A stretch of DNA of 64,000 bases from Saccharothrix sp. NRRL B-16348 (lineage in GTDB: Bacteria > Actinomycetota > Actinomycetes > Mycobacteriales > Pseudonocardiaceae), in NCBI RefSeq assembly GCF_001280085.1, contig NZ_LGED01000217.1, positions 143,995 through 207,994 of the forward strand, read 5' to 3'. This document shows positions 10,407 to 18,186 of this stretch, piece after piece; positions within the stretch are counted from its first letter, which is position 1, and every line of letters begins with the position of its first letter. The notes below the pieces were generated by a model. That model saw nothing but the letters and a program-made list of their open reading frames with translations. It was not told the origin of the DNA and did no database searches. A program made the position numbers and the translations under genes.

Positions 10407-11221
10407 CGCTGTTCCCCTCGCCGACGCAGGGCCACGGCCACGACGACCACCACGAGCAGCGCGCCGCCGCCCAGGCCGACCCACAGCCACGTGCGGTCGC
10501 TCGCCGGTTCCGGTTCCGCACGCGGCTCGGGCGCCGGCGCCGGCTCGGCGACCGCCACGTCGAAGGCGGTCCGCGGGTCGGTGTCGCCGCCGACGTGCAC
10601 GCGCAACACCTTCCGGTCGGCCACCTGCGCTCTGTCCTTTGTAGACGCTGTCATCTCCAGGTCGAGCAGGTAGGTGCCCGGCGCGCTGAAGACCCAGTTG
10701 CCGTGCACGTGGGTGCCCACCTCGATGCCGGTTTCCTGCGGCGTCGCGTCGGCGCTGGTGAAGAGGGTGGTCGGCGCGCCGAAGTTGCCGCTGAGGAACA
10801 GCACGAACCGGCCGGGGCCGCGCACGTCGTGCAGGCGCCAGGTGACCTCGCGCTCGACCGCCGCGGTCACGTCCGGGTCCTGGGTGTTCCAGCCCGGCCA
10901 CACCACGCCGGCCTGCTCCACCTGCGGCAACACCCAGATCGGCGAGCCGCCGTCGCCGAGGAAGTCGTACGCCGGGTCGTCCGGCACGGTGGTGCGGGCC
11001 GTGTCGTTCACGTGCAGCACCACCTCGGACAGGTCACGCCACGTTGGCGCGTCGCCGGTGTCGTCACGCAGCTGCACGGTCCACCGGCCGTCGACGAAGC
11101 GCGGCCCGAGGTCGACATGGCCAGCCGAGACGACCACCTGCTCGGCGGCGTGCGCGACGGCGAACGGCTGGACGACCGCGAGCACGGCGAGGAGAGCGAA
11201 CCAGCGCGTCAGACGAGGCAT
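10403..11221 (-). CDS. Membrane-anchored choice-of-anchor M repeat protein of the metal transporter locus
   Basis: A 272-residue protein with a signal peptide (~1-27), one full surface repeat (SAGHVDLGP, AYDFLG, WPGWNTQD, GTHVHGNW) and a Pro/Glu/Ala spacer, then a single C-terminal helix with RRRGEQR. Unlike its two operon mates it has no LAxTG, so it should stay in the membrane rather than be attached to peptidoglycan. The ATG lies within the 3' end of the receptor gene (13-bp overlap). Probable role: surface partner of the ZnuA-like receptor; the function is inferred from conserved co-occurrence only. Confidence 0.82.
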   Translation of the reverse strand: MPRLTRWFALLAVLAVVQPFAVAHAAEQVVVSAGHVDLGPRFVDGRWTVQLRDDTGDAPTWRDLSEVVLHVNDTARTTVPDDPAYDFLGDGGSPIWVLPQVEQAGVVWPGWNTQDPDVTAAVEREVTWRLHDVRGPGRFVLFLSGNFGAPTTLFTSADATPQETGIEVGTHVHGNWVFSAPGTYLLDLEMTASTKDRAQVADRKVLRVHVGGDTDPRTAFDVAVAEPAPAPEPRAEPEPASDRTWLWVGLGGGALLVVVVVAVALRRRGEQR

Positions 11222-12735
11222 CGGGTCACCTCGTCGGCGTTGTGCCGCATCATGTCCACGTAGTTCCGCACCTTGTCGTCGAACGCGTCCCCGTACAGCA
11301 GGCACACGTCGACCGCCTGGTCCCGGGCGACCTGGCTCAGCACCGACGCGCGCTGCGCGAGGTTGGGCTCCATGAACACCGCCGGCACCTTCAGGTTCCG
11401 CACCGTCTCCGACAACTTGCGCACGTCCTCCACGCTCGGTTCCTGCGCCGGGTTGGGCACCACGAAGCCCGCGACGGTCAGCCCGTAGGCGGCGGCGAAG
11501 TAGCCGAAGCCGTCGTGCGTGGTGACCAGGTGCCGGTGCTCGGGCGACACTCGGGCGACGGTCTCGCGCACGTGGCCGTCCAGCTCGTCGAGCCGGTCGA
11601 GGTACGCGCGGGCGTTGCGGTCGTAGACCTCGGCGCCGTCCGGGTCGGCGGTGCGCAACGTGTCCCGGACGACCTCGACGTAGGCACGGGCGTTGCGCAC
11701 GTCCTGCCACAGGTGCGGGTCGATCTCGCCGTGCACGTGCTTGCCCAGCACGGCCTGCGGCAGTTGGTGCACCGAGCCGCCGGGAGCGCCGAGGAACGCG
11801 AACCGCGGGTCGTCCGGGATGGTGGCGATGGCCTTGTTGGGCACCTCGATCACCGCGTCGGCCGCCGGGACGACCTGTCCCTGGTTCGCGCCGCCCGCCG
11901 CGTCGTTGAGCGTGTAGAGCTCGCCGGTGTCGAGGTCGACGGTCAGGTCGGTGTGCCCCTCGTTCAGTACGGTGCCCGCCACACCGGTCGGGTCGACGCC
12001 CACCGCGAACGTGAACGTGCTCTCCCCCAACGGGATCGGCGCGTTCGTGCCGCCGTTGAGCAGGGTCGCGGCGAGCGTCAGCCGGTAGATCCCCGGCTGG
12101 GTGAACGCCCAGTTGAGGTGCGTGTGCGCGGCCGGCGGCAGCGTCGTCGCGTCGGCGTCGGAGAGGTCGTCCGCCGAGTTGAAGTGCACCACCGGTTTGC
12201 CCAGCGCCTCGGTCAGGTACAGCACCAGCTCGCCGGGCCCGTCCAGCGCGGTCGCCGCCAGGCGCACCTCCGAGGACCGGGTGGCGCCCTTGTCCTTGCC
12301 GTCACCGCGCACCCGCAGGCCGAGCCAGAGCACGTCCAAGCCGATGTTCTCCACCAGCGGGATCACGTGCGCGCCATACGTTTCCGACACCTCGGCCAGC
12401 GAGACGTTGGGCGTGCCCTCCCGCACGTTGGCGTCGATCGCCTTGATCAGGCGCTGCTCCTCCAGCAGGAGGTGGTTGGTGAACGTGACGTCGGCCCGCG
12501 TCACCTTCTTGGCGTCGGCGGGCACCGGCTCGTAGGAGTGCGGGTCGCCGCCGGGCGGCACGATCGAGTCGACCTGGACGCGCTCGCCGCCGACGTTGCG
12601 CACGAGGTCGGCCAGGATCTCGGTGGTCGTGACCACCGACACCCCGTCCGCCGCGTCACCGCCGGCGGTCGAGCAAGCGGTCAGCAGAGCGACCGAGACC
12701 GCCGCGATGGCGCGCGTGAACGCACGCACGTGCAT
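11209..12735 (-). CDS. Anchored repeat ABC transporter substrate-binding lipoprotein: ZnuA-like receptor with an inserted surface repeat
   Basis: A 508-residue metal receptor. Lipobox LLTAC (Cys21) follows a short signal. The N-lobe resembles ZnuA/TroA (TTTEILADLV, then the ligand region GGDPHSYEPV), and the C-lobe resumes at GEIDPHLWQDV with the later ligand regions TTHDGFGYF and YGDAFDD. The ~170 residues between the lobes are a choice-of-anchor M domain, but its halves appear in swapped order: WLGL...HTHLNWAF first, then GHTDLT...FAFLG...VHQLPQ. The start ATG has a good ribosome site (GGAGG, 8-12 bases upstream). First gene of the leftward operon, behind a Zur-like box. Confidence 0.88.
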   Translation of the reverse strand: MHVRAFTRAIAAVSVALLTACSTAGGDAADGVSVVTTTEILADLVRNVGGERVQVDSIVPPGGDPHSYEPVPADAKKVTRADVTFTNHLLLEEQRLIKAIDANVREGTPNVSLAEVSETYGAHVIPLVENIGLDVLWLGLRVRGDGKDKGATRSSEVRLAATALDGPGELVLYLTEALGKPVVHFNSADDLSDADATTLPPAAHTHLNWAFTQPGIYRLTLAATLLNGGTNAPIPLGESTFTFAVGVDPTGVAGTVLNEGHTDLTVDLDTGELYTLNDAAGGANQGQVVPAADAVIEVPNKAIATIPDDPRFAFLGAPGGSVHQLPQAVLGKHVHGEIDPHLWQDVRNARAYVEVVRDTLRTADPDGAEVYDRNARAYLDRLDELDGHVRETVARVSPEHRHLVTTHDGFGYFAAAYGLTVAGFVVPNPAQEPSVEDVRKLSETVRNLKVPAVFMEPNLAQRASVLSQVARDQAVDVCLLYGDAFDDKVRNYVDMMRHNADEVTRCLV

Positions 12736-12792
12736 GGGATTTCCTCCAGACGGACGCCGGTCGACCGGCGTGGCACCGCGAACCTAATACGA

Positions 12793-12810
12793 ACGACAAC
12801 CGTTTTCAAT
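12793..12810 (-). promoter_or_regulatory. Zur-like operator upstream of the leftward metal transporter operon
   Basis: Read on the minus strand the site is TTGAAAACGGTTGTCGTT, an imperfect palindrome close to actinobacterial Zur boxes (GAAAAyGrTTnTC-like core). It lies about 60 bp upstream of the receptor start, where a promoter is expected. Zinc regulation is inferred from this match and the ZnuABC-like cargo. Confidence 0.55.
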
Positions 12811-12852
12811 AGACCGGCCGGCCCAGCTCGCCGACGACCGTTCAGCCCTAAC

Positions 12853-12868
12853 GGCAACGATTATCGTC
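12853..12868 (+). promoter_or_regulatory. Second Zur-like operator, upstream of the rightward repeat-protein genes
   Basis: GGCAACGATTATCGTC, an imperfect palindrome with the same centre as the box at 12793-12810. It contains a possible -10 element (TATCGT) for the rightward genes, so binding would block that promoter. The two boxes are about 58 bp apart in the divergent spacer. Confidence 0.5.
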
Positions 12869-12927
12869 TGCAACACTGCGGTCGAGGCCCGATCGGGCCA
12901 TCAACCCCACGAACGGAGCACTCCACC

Positions 12928-13578
12928 GTGCGCACCTCTGCACGCCTCGCTCTGCTGCCCTTGGCGGTGGCGGCCCTCTTGGGCGCCGTCGTCGCACCGG
13001 CCACCGCGTCCTCCACCGCGGTGGTCCTCGACAGCGGGCACGTCGACGTCATCGGCATCGCGTTCGAGGACGGCAAGCTCGACATCCACGTCCACGACGA
13101 GACCAACGACGTCGAGTACGCGCCCTCCGACGTGAAGATCGTCGCCAAGTCCGCGGCCCGCACCACCGTGCCCGCCGACCCGGCCTACTCGTTCCTCGGC
13201 ACGGCGGGCAGCCCGGTCTGGGTGCTGCCCGAGGTCGAGGACCCGGCGTTGCTGTGGCCCGGGATCGGCACCGAGGAGGTCGAGCCCGGTGTCTTCGTCG
13301 ACGACGCCCTGAGCCTGCGGTTCGAGTGGGTCTACGGCCCCGCCGGGTTCAGCGTCTTCACCACCGACGCCTTCGGCGCGCCCACCGTCCTCGTGGACAG
13401 CGGCAACGGCCTGCCCGACACGGTCGCCGTCACCGCGGCCAACCACCAGCACGCCAGTTGGGCCTTCGAGGCCGCCGGCGCCTACGCCGTCGTCGTCCGG
13501 GTCAGCGGCGTCCTCGCCGCCACCGGCCAGAAGGTCACCTCCGCACCCGCCCTCTACCGATTCAAGGTGAACGCATGA
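12928..13578 (+). CDS. Secreted single-repeat choice-of-anchor M protein
   Basis: A 216-residue secreted protein starting at GTG 12928: signal peptide (~1-27, ending PATAS) and then essentially one repeat only (LDSGHVDVIG, AYSFLG, WPGIGTEE, then NHQHASWAF in place of HAHANW). It has no sorting signal, lipobox or C-terminal helix, so the protein should be released or held by binding to another surface protein. It lies divergent to the transporter operon behind a Zur-like box and overlaps the next gene by 4 bp. Confidence 0.8.
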   Translation: MRTSARLALLPLAVAALLGAVVAPATASSTAVVLDSGHVDVIGIAFEDGKLDIHVHDETNDVEYAPSDVKIVAKSAARTTVPADPAYSFLGTAGSPVWVLPEVEDPALLWPGIGTEEVEPGVFVDDALSLRFEWVYGPAGFSVFTTDAFGAPTVLVDSGNGLPDTVAVTAANHQHASWAFEAAGAYAVVVRVSGVLAATGQKVTSAPALYRFKVNA

Positions 13579-14207
13579 GAACCCGAGCCATCGCCGCGAC
13601 CGCTTTCGCCGCGACCGTCGCGCTGCTCCTGCCCGGCACCGCGCACGCCGCCACCATCTCCCAGGGCCACGTCGACGTCCTCGACGTCGACTGGACCGGC
13701 AGCGCGTTGACGCTGGACCTCCACGACGCCACGGTCACCCCCGCCGTCGACCGCGACCCGGCCACCGTCGTGCTCGACGTCGTGCCCGCGAGCAAGACCA
13801 CCGTGCCGAACAACGCCGCGTACTCGTTCCTCGGCACGCCCGGCTCGACGGTGTGGGTGCTCCCGCAGGCCCAGGTCGCCGGCATCGTGTGGCCCGGGAT
13901 CAACACCCAGGGCGTGCCGTCCGGCGTGCTGCTGAACAACAGCGTGACCGCCAAGCTCGTGTCGGTCACCGGTCCGGCGCACGTCAGCGTCTACACCACG
14001 AGCCTCGGCACGCCGACCGTCTGGTTCGACAGCGGCAACGGCCTGCCCGACAGCCGGACCGTCGCGGTCAACACCCACGCGCACGCCAACTGGGCGTTCG
14101 AGGCGGCGGGCACCTACACCGTGGCCTTCGAGGTCACCGCCACCAAGACCGCGGGCGGTGCCGTGACCACCGGGCTGAAGAGCTACACCTTCACCGTCCA
14201 GCCCTGA
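13575..14207 (+). CDS. Secreted single-repeat choice-of-anchor M protein (paralogue)
   Basis: A 210-residue paralogue of the preceding protein: signal peptide ending GTAHA, SQGHVDVLD, AYSFLG, WPGINTQG, NTHAHANWAF. It also lacks any anchor. Being translationally coupled (ATGA) to a paralogue suggests a tandem duplication that has since diverged, including in the histidine motif (HAHANW here, HQHASW upstream). Probably a diffusible zinc-scavenging or receptor-docking factor; this is inference from the locus. Confidence 0.8.
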   Translation: MRTRAIAATAFAATVALLLPGTAHAATISQGHVDVLDVDWTGSALTLDLHDATVTPAVDRDPATVVLDVVPASKTTVPNNAAYSFLGTPGSTVWVLPQAQVAGIVWPGINTQGVPSGVLLNNSVTAKLVSVTGPAHVSVYTTSLGTPTVWFDSGNGLPDSRTVAVNTHAHANWAFEAAGTYTVAFEVTATKTAGGAVTTGLKSYTFTVQP

Positions 14208-14226
14208 TACCGCCCTCACCGACCAT

Positions 14227-14256
14227 CGCCGCCGCCCGGTCGGACGGGTGGCGGCG
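14227..14256 (+). terminator. Probable intrinsic terminator after the rightward repeat genes
   Basis: A 12-bp stem CGCCGCCGCCCG / CGGGTGGCGGCG (one G-T pair) with a 6-base loop, 20 bp after the stop. No U-tract, as is usual in actinomycetes. Confidence 0.55.
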
Positions 14257-14334
14257 GTGGCGGTCGCGCGGTGAGCTGCGGCTCAGTCGGCGTCAAGGAC
14301 GCGTTAAAGAAGCGTCAACGAGCGGGACGGCGCG

Positions 14335-15777
14335 ATGTCCGGTGTGATCGTGTGCACGTGTTCGGGCGGTGCGGCGAAGCGCACCGCCACCGGCTGGACG
14401 GGGTGGACCGTGCGCACGACGTGGCTCGCGCCTCGACGACGGGCGCCCGCGGGCCTGGGTCACCCGGCGCGGTCGGTGGTGCTCGGGTTCGGCGCGGCCG
14501 TGCTGCTGGGCACGGTGCTGCTGACGCTGCCCGCGGCCACCGAGTCGGGCGCGTCGGCGGGTGTGGTGACCGCGTTGTTCACCGCGACCTCGGCGGTGTG
14601 CGTGACCGGCCTGGTGGTGGTGGACACCGCGACGCACTGGTCGCCGTTCGGCGAGGTGGTGCTGCTCGGCCTGATCCAGGCCGGCGGGCTCGGCATCATG
14701 ACGCTGGCCACGCTGCTCGGGATGCTGGTGGCCCGCCGGATGGGGTTGCGGCTGCAGCTGACCGCGCAGGCGGAGACCAAGGCGGGCGGGTTGGGCGAGG
14801 TCCGCGGCGTCGTGCGGCGGGTCATCGCGATCAGCCTCGCGGCCGAGGCGGTGACCGCGATCGTGCTGACCCTGCGGTTCGCCACCGGCTACGACCTGTC
14901 GTGGGGACGTGCGGTGTACGAAGGGGTTTTCCACGGCGTCTCGGCGTTCAACAACGCGGGCTTCGCCCTCTACGCGACGAGCATGACCCCGTACGCCACC
15001 GACCCGTGGATCACGGTGCCGGTGATGCTGGCGATCATCACCGGCGGCCTGGGGTTCCCGGTGCTGTTCGAGCTGGGCCGCCGGCTGCGGGGCAGGCTGC
15101 GCCGCTGGACCCTGCACGCCCGCGTCACGTTGATGACCTATGCCGCCCTGCTGGTGTTCGGCGTCGTCGCGATCACCGCGATCGAGTGGTCCAACCCGGC
15201 CACGCTCGGTCCGCTCGGGGTGCCCGGCAAGCTGCTCGTCGGCGCGTTCCACGGGGTCAACCCGCGCACGGCCGGGTTCAACTCGCTCGACGTCGCGCAG
15301 CTGACACCGGCGTCGTTGCTGGTCACGGATTTCCTGATGTTCATCGGCGGCGGCAGCGCGGGCACCGCGGGCGGGATCAAGGTGACCACGTTCGCGCTGC
15401 TGGCGTTCGTCATCGCGGCGGAGATCCGCGGCGAGCCCAGCGTGCACGTGCTGGGCAGGCGGCTGTCCGCCGAGGTGCAGCGCCAGGCCCTCACGGTGGC
15501 GCTGCTCGGCGTGGGCGCGGTCGCCGCCTCGACGTTCGCCCTGCTGCTGATCACCGGTTTCCCGCTGGACGCGGTGCTGTTCGAGACCATCTCCGCGTTC
15601 GGCACGGTCGGCATGTCCACCGGCATCACCGCCGCCATCCCACCCGCGGGACAGGTGCTGCTGGCAGTCCTGATGTTCATCGGACGGCTCGGCCCGATCA
15701 CCCTCGCCGCGGCGCTCGCCCTGCGCGAACGCGCCCGCCGCTACGAACTACCGGAGGAGCGACCCATCGTTGGCTAG
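14335..15777 (+). CDS. trkH: TrkH/KtrB-family potassium uptake channel subunit
   Basis: A 480-residue membrane subunit of a Trk/Ktr K+ uptake system. The four pore-loop regions are recognisable: TSAVCVTGL, SAFNNAGF, NPRTAGFN and SAFGTVGMSTG, each with the conserved filter glycine. An N-terminal cytoplasmic extension of ~45 residues is longer than usual, so an internal start is possible. The stop overlaps the TrkA gene by 8 bp, so channel and gate are made together. Call is firm; K+ versus Na+-coupling details are not visible. Confidence 0.9.
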   Translation: MSGVIVCTCSGGAAKRTATGWTGWTVRTTWLAPRRRAPAGLGHPARSVVLGFGAAVLLGTVLLTLPAATESGASAGVVTALFTATSAVCVTGLVVVDTATHWSPFGEVVLLGLIQAGGLGIMTLATLLGMLVARRMGLRLQLTAQAETKAGGLGEVRGVVRRVIAISLAAEAVTAIVLTLRFATGYDLSWGRAVYEGVFHGVSAFNNAGFALYATSMTPYATDPWITVPVMLAIITGGLGFPVLFELGRRLRGRLRRWTLHARVTLMTYAALLVFGVVAITAIEWSNPATLGPLGVPGKLLVGAFHGVNPRTAGFNSLDVAQLTPASLLVTDFLMFIGGGSAGTAGGIKVTTFALLAFVIAAEIRGEPSVHVLGRRLSAEVQRQALTVALLGVGAVAASTFALLLITGFPLDAVLFETISAFGTVGMSTGITAAIPPAGQVLLAVLMFIGRLGPITLAAALALRERARRYELPEERPIVG

Positions 15778-16441
15778 CGACAGCTCACCCCGCACCGGAC
15801 GCGTCGTCGTCATCGGCCTGGGCCGCTTCGGCGGCTCGCTCGCGCGCGAACTGGTCGCGCACGGCTCGCAGGTGCTGGGCATCGACTCCCGACCCGCGAT
15901 CGTGCAGCGCTACGCCGACGACCTCACCCACACCGCCGTCGCCGACACCACCGACGAGACCGCGTTGCGGCAGCTCGGCGTGCCCGACTTCCGGCGCGCC
16001 GTCGTGGCCATCGGCACCGACCTGGAGGCCAGCATCCTCACCACCGCGCTGCTGGTCGACTTCGCCGTACCCCACATCTGGGCCAAGGCCACCAGCCGCC
16101 AGCACGGCCGCATCCTCCACCGCGTCGGCGCACACCACGTCGTCCTGCCCGAGCACGACATGGGCGAACGCGTCGCCCACCTCGTCACCGGCCGGATGCT
16201 GGACTACATCGAGTTCGAGGACGACTACGCGATGGTGAAGACCGCCGCGCCCGCCCAGGCCATCGGCGTCCCGCTGGGGCAGAGCAGGCTGCGCACCCAC
16301 CACGGCGTCACCGTGGTCGCGATCAAACGACCCGGCCACGACTTCACCTACGCCACCGCCGACACCGTCGTCCAGGACGGCGACATCCTCATCGTCGCCG
16401 GCCGCACGAACCAGGTGGAGACGTTCGCCGACCTCACCTGA
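15770..16441 (+). CDS. trkA: TrkA/KtrA-type RCK regulatory subunit of potassium uptake
   Basis: A 223-residue cytoplasmic gating protein with one Rossmann RCK-N domain (VVVIGLGRFGGSLARELV; acidic end of strand 2 GIDSRP) and a C-terminal RCK-C domain (~140-220). Single-RCK length marks it as the KtrA type rather than the double-length TrkA of enterobacteria. It starts at TTG 15770, supported by the GGAGG ten bases upstream and the overlap with the channel gene. Nucleotide binding (ATP/ADP or NAD) is known of the family. Confidence 0.9.
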   Translation: MASDSSPRTGRVVVIGLGRFGGSLARELVAHGSQVLGIDSRPAIVQRYADDLTHTAVADTTDETALRQLGVPDFRRAVVAIGTDLEASILTTALLVDFAVPHIWAKATSRQHGRILHRVGAHHVVLPEHDMGERVAHLVTGRMLDYIEFEDDYAMVKTAAPAQAIGVPLGQSRLRTHHGVTVVAIKRPGHDFTYATADTVVQDGDILIVAGRTNQVETFADLT

Positions 16442-16447
16442 CCGGCG

Positions 16448-16759
16448 TCAGCGCGTGCCGTCCGGTGCGAGGACGACGGTGAAGTGGCGGACGTGGGCGT
16501 CCACGTCGTCCAGCACCTCGCGGGCGGCCGGTGAGACGTTGGCCGTGCGGTAGGCGTCGCCCGCGAAGCCGCGGACCGCGGCCAGGGACTCGAACAGCGT
16601 GAGGGCGACGAACTCGACGCCGGTGTCGTGGTCGCGCCGCAGGAGGTAGGCGCCGCGGAAACCGGGCACCGCCGCCAGGGCGTCGACGGGGAACAGGTCC
16701 TGGTAGGTGTCGGCGTTGTGGCGGTGTGCCGTCCGGGCGCTCCAGAGTCGGGCGATCAC
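16448..16759 (-). CDS. Small dimeric alpha-beta barrel (ABM-like) protein
   Basis: A 103-residue protein starting at GTG behind an AGGAG site. Pattern: N-terminal strand (MIARLWSART), GFRGAYLLRR, then VEFVALTLFESLAAVRGF, as in antibiotic biosynthesis monooxygenase/EthD-like small barrels that oxidise or bind small aromatic molecules. It lies 48 bp downstream of the AraC gene on the same strand, so probably co-transcribed. The substrate is unknown. Confidence 0.6.
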   Translation of the reverse strand: MIARLWSARTAHRHNADTYQDLFPVDALAAVPGFRGAYLLRRDHDTGVEFVALTLFESLAAVRGFAGDAYRTANVSPAAREVLDDVDAHVRHFTVVLAPDGTR

Positions 16760-16807
16760 GCGGTCATCTCCTCCTGGTCGTCGGACCGACGGGTCGTCGG
16801 GCCGACG

Positions 16808-17644
16808 TCAGACTGCGCGCGATCCGCCCGGCGGGCTTGAACGTGGGTGATCACCGCCGCGCAGGACGGCGCGGACGCGGCTGGGCGGGCTGCCCAGCTC
16901 GGCGCGCAGGGTGCGGGTGAGGTGGGCGTGGTCGGCGAAGCCGAGTTCGGCGGCCAGGTGGGCCAGGTTCGCCTGGCCCGAGTCGATGGCGTCCAGCGCG
17001 GCGCGCACCCGGACCCTGGTGCGGAACGCGGTGAGGCTCGTGCCCGTGACGGCGCGGAACACGCGGGACAGGTGCGGGCGGGACACACCCAGTTCGGCGG
17101 CGAGGACACCGAACGTCGGCCCGGCCGGGTCGGCGGTCAGCCGTTCGCGGGCCGCGTCGGCCAGCCGCCGGTGTGCCGGGGACCCGCCGCGAGGGTGTTC
17201 CCGGTGCGCGAGCAGCCCATCCGCCAGGGTCAGCACGCGGTCGGCCAGTTCGAACTCGTCGGCGCCGTGCCGGGCACGGGCGAGCAGCGTGCGGTGCGCG
17301 AGGTCGACCGCCGGGCTCGTGGCCAGCGGCCCGGTCGACGGCGCGGCCGGCAGCACGTCGGCGGCCGGCGGCCCGTCGAGGCTGATCACCGTGCACGCGT
17401 CCTCGGTGTCGGGCCGGTGGGCGATGCGCTGCTCCACGCCGGAAGGCCGGACGTAGGCCACGAGCGGGTCCACGAGTCCTTCCCAGCCCGGCGACCGCAC
17501 CCGGAACGTCCCGCGCCGCACGAAGACCAACCGGAGGTCGGGCACCGCCTCCGGCGACGACCACGCCGGGGTGCGTTCGAGGATCAGCAGGTCGTCGACG
17601 GCGAAGCCGCTCCCCGCGGCCAGCCGCCGTGTCGTGCGCGCCAT
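16808..17644 (-). CDS. AraC-family transcriptional regulator
   Basis: A 278-residue regulator: N-terminal cupin-like sensing domain (~20-120, LVFVRRGTFRVRS...LVAYVRP) and a C-terminal double helix-turn-helix (~185-275) with GVSRPHLSRVFRAVTGTSL in the first motif and ELGFADHAHLTRTLRAELG in the second. Probably controls the neighbouring small ABM-like gene, but no operator is evident. Ordinary family member. Confidence 0.85.
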   Translation of the reverse strand: MARTTRRLAAGSGFAVDDLLILERTPAWSSPEAVPDLRLVFVRRGTFRVRSPGWEGLVDPLVAYVRPSGVEQRIAHRPDTEDACTVISLDGPPAADVLPAAPSTGPLATSPAVDLAHRTLLARARHGADEFELADRVLTLADGLLAHREHPRGGSPAHRRLADAARERLTADPAGPTFGVLAAELGVSRPHLSRVFRAVTGTSLTAFRTRVRVRAALDAIDSGQANLAHLAAELGFADHAHLTRTLRAELGSPPSRVRAVLRGGDHPRSSPPGGSRAV

Positions 17645-17683
17645 ACCGCCGAGCGTAGGCGGGTTCGCCCGCCGCGTGCGGGC

Positions 17684-18082
17684 TCAGCCGGCACGCCGCA
17701 GGCGCACCCGGGCGAAGCCCAGCGCGGTCACGGCGGCCAGCCCGGCGAGCGCGGCCACCACGGTGGCCCACGGTTTGCCGTGGCCGTGGAACATGCCGTT
17801 CGCGACGACGAACACGTGGATCGTCCCGAACACGACGGTGAGGGTCAGCAGGGCGGTGGTCGCACCGACGCCGAGCCCGCGTCCGCGTGGCGTGCCGGAC
17901 CGGACGCCGACCAGCCCGACCGCCAGCGCGACGACGGACAGCACCAGGTAGCCGTACCAGCCGAACCGGCCGAGCTCGACGAACATCTCGTTGCCGTGCC
18001 GCGCCCCGCGCACGTCCGGCCGGACGAGCAGCCCGGTCACCGGCATCCCCAACGCGCCCACCACGAGCAGTACCGGCACCAT
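17684..18082 (-). CDS. Small four-helix membrane protein of unknown function
   Basis: A 132-residue hydrophobic protein, with helices near 1-18, 44-62, 72-95 and 105-125 and a short basic C-terminus (ARVRLRRAG). The loop after helix 3 is histidine-rich (GMFHGHGKP). It is reminiscent of DoxX/DUF4383-like small membrane proteins, but no family can be named with confidence. It lies upstream of the AraC gene on the same strand with a 39-bp gap. Confidence 0.6.
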   Translation of the reverse strand: MVPVLLVVGALGMPVTGLLVRPDVRGARHGNEMFVELGRFGWYGYLVLSVVALAVGLVGVRSGTPRGRGLGVGATTALLTLTVVFGTIHVFVVANGMFHGHGKPWATVVAALAGLAAVTALGFARVRLRRAG

Positions 18083-18186
18083 GGCCGGACCCTACCCACA
18101 CCCGATCCCCCGAGCGGTCCGGAACGCGACGGTTCCGGAGCGCGCCGGCTCTCGTGCGAGCCGTCCGGCTCCTAGGATGCGGTCTC

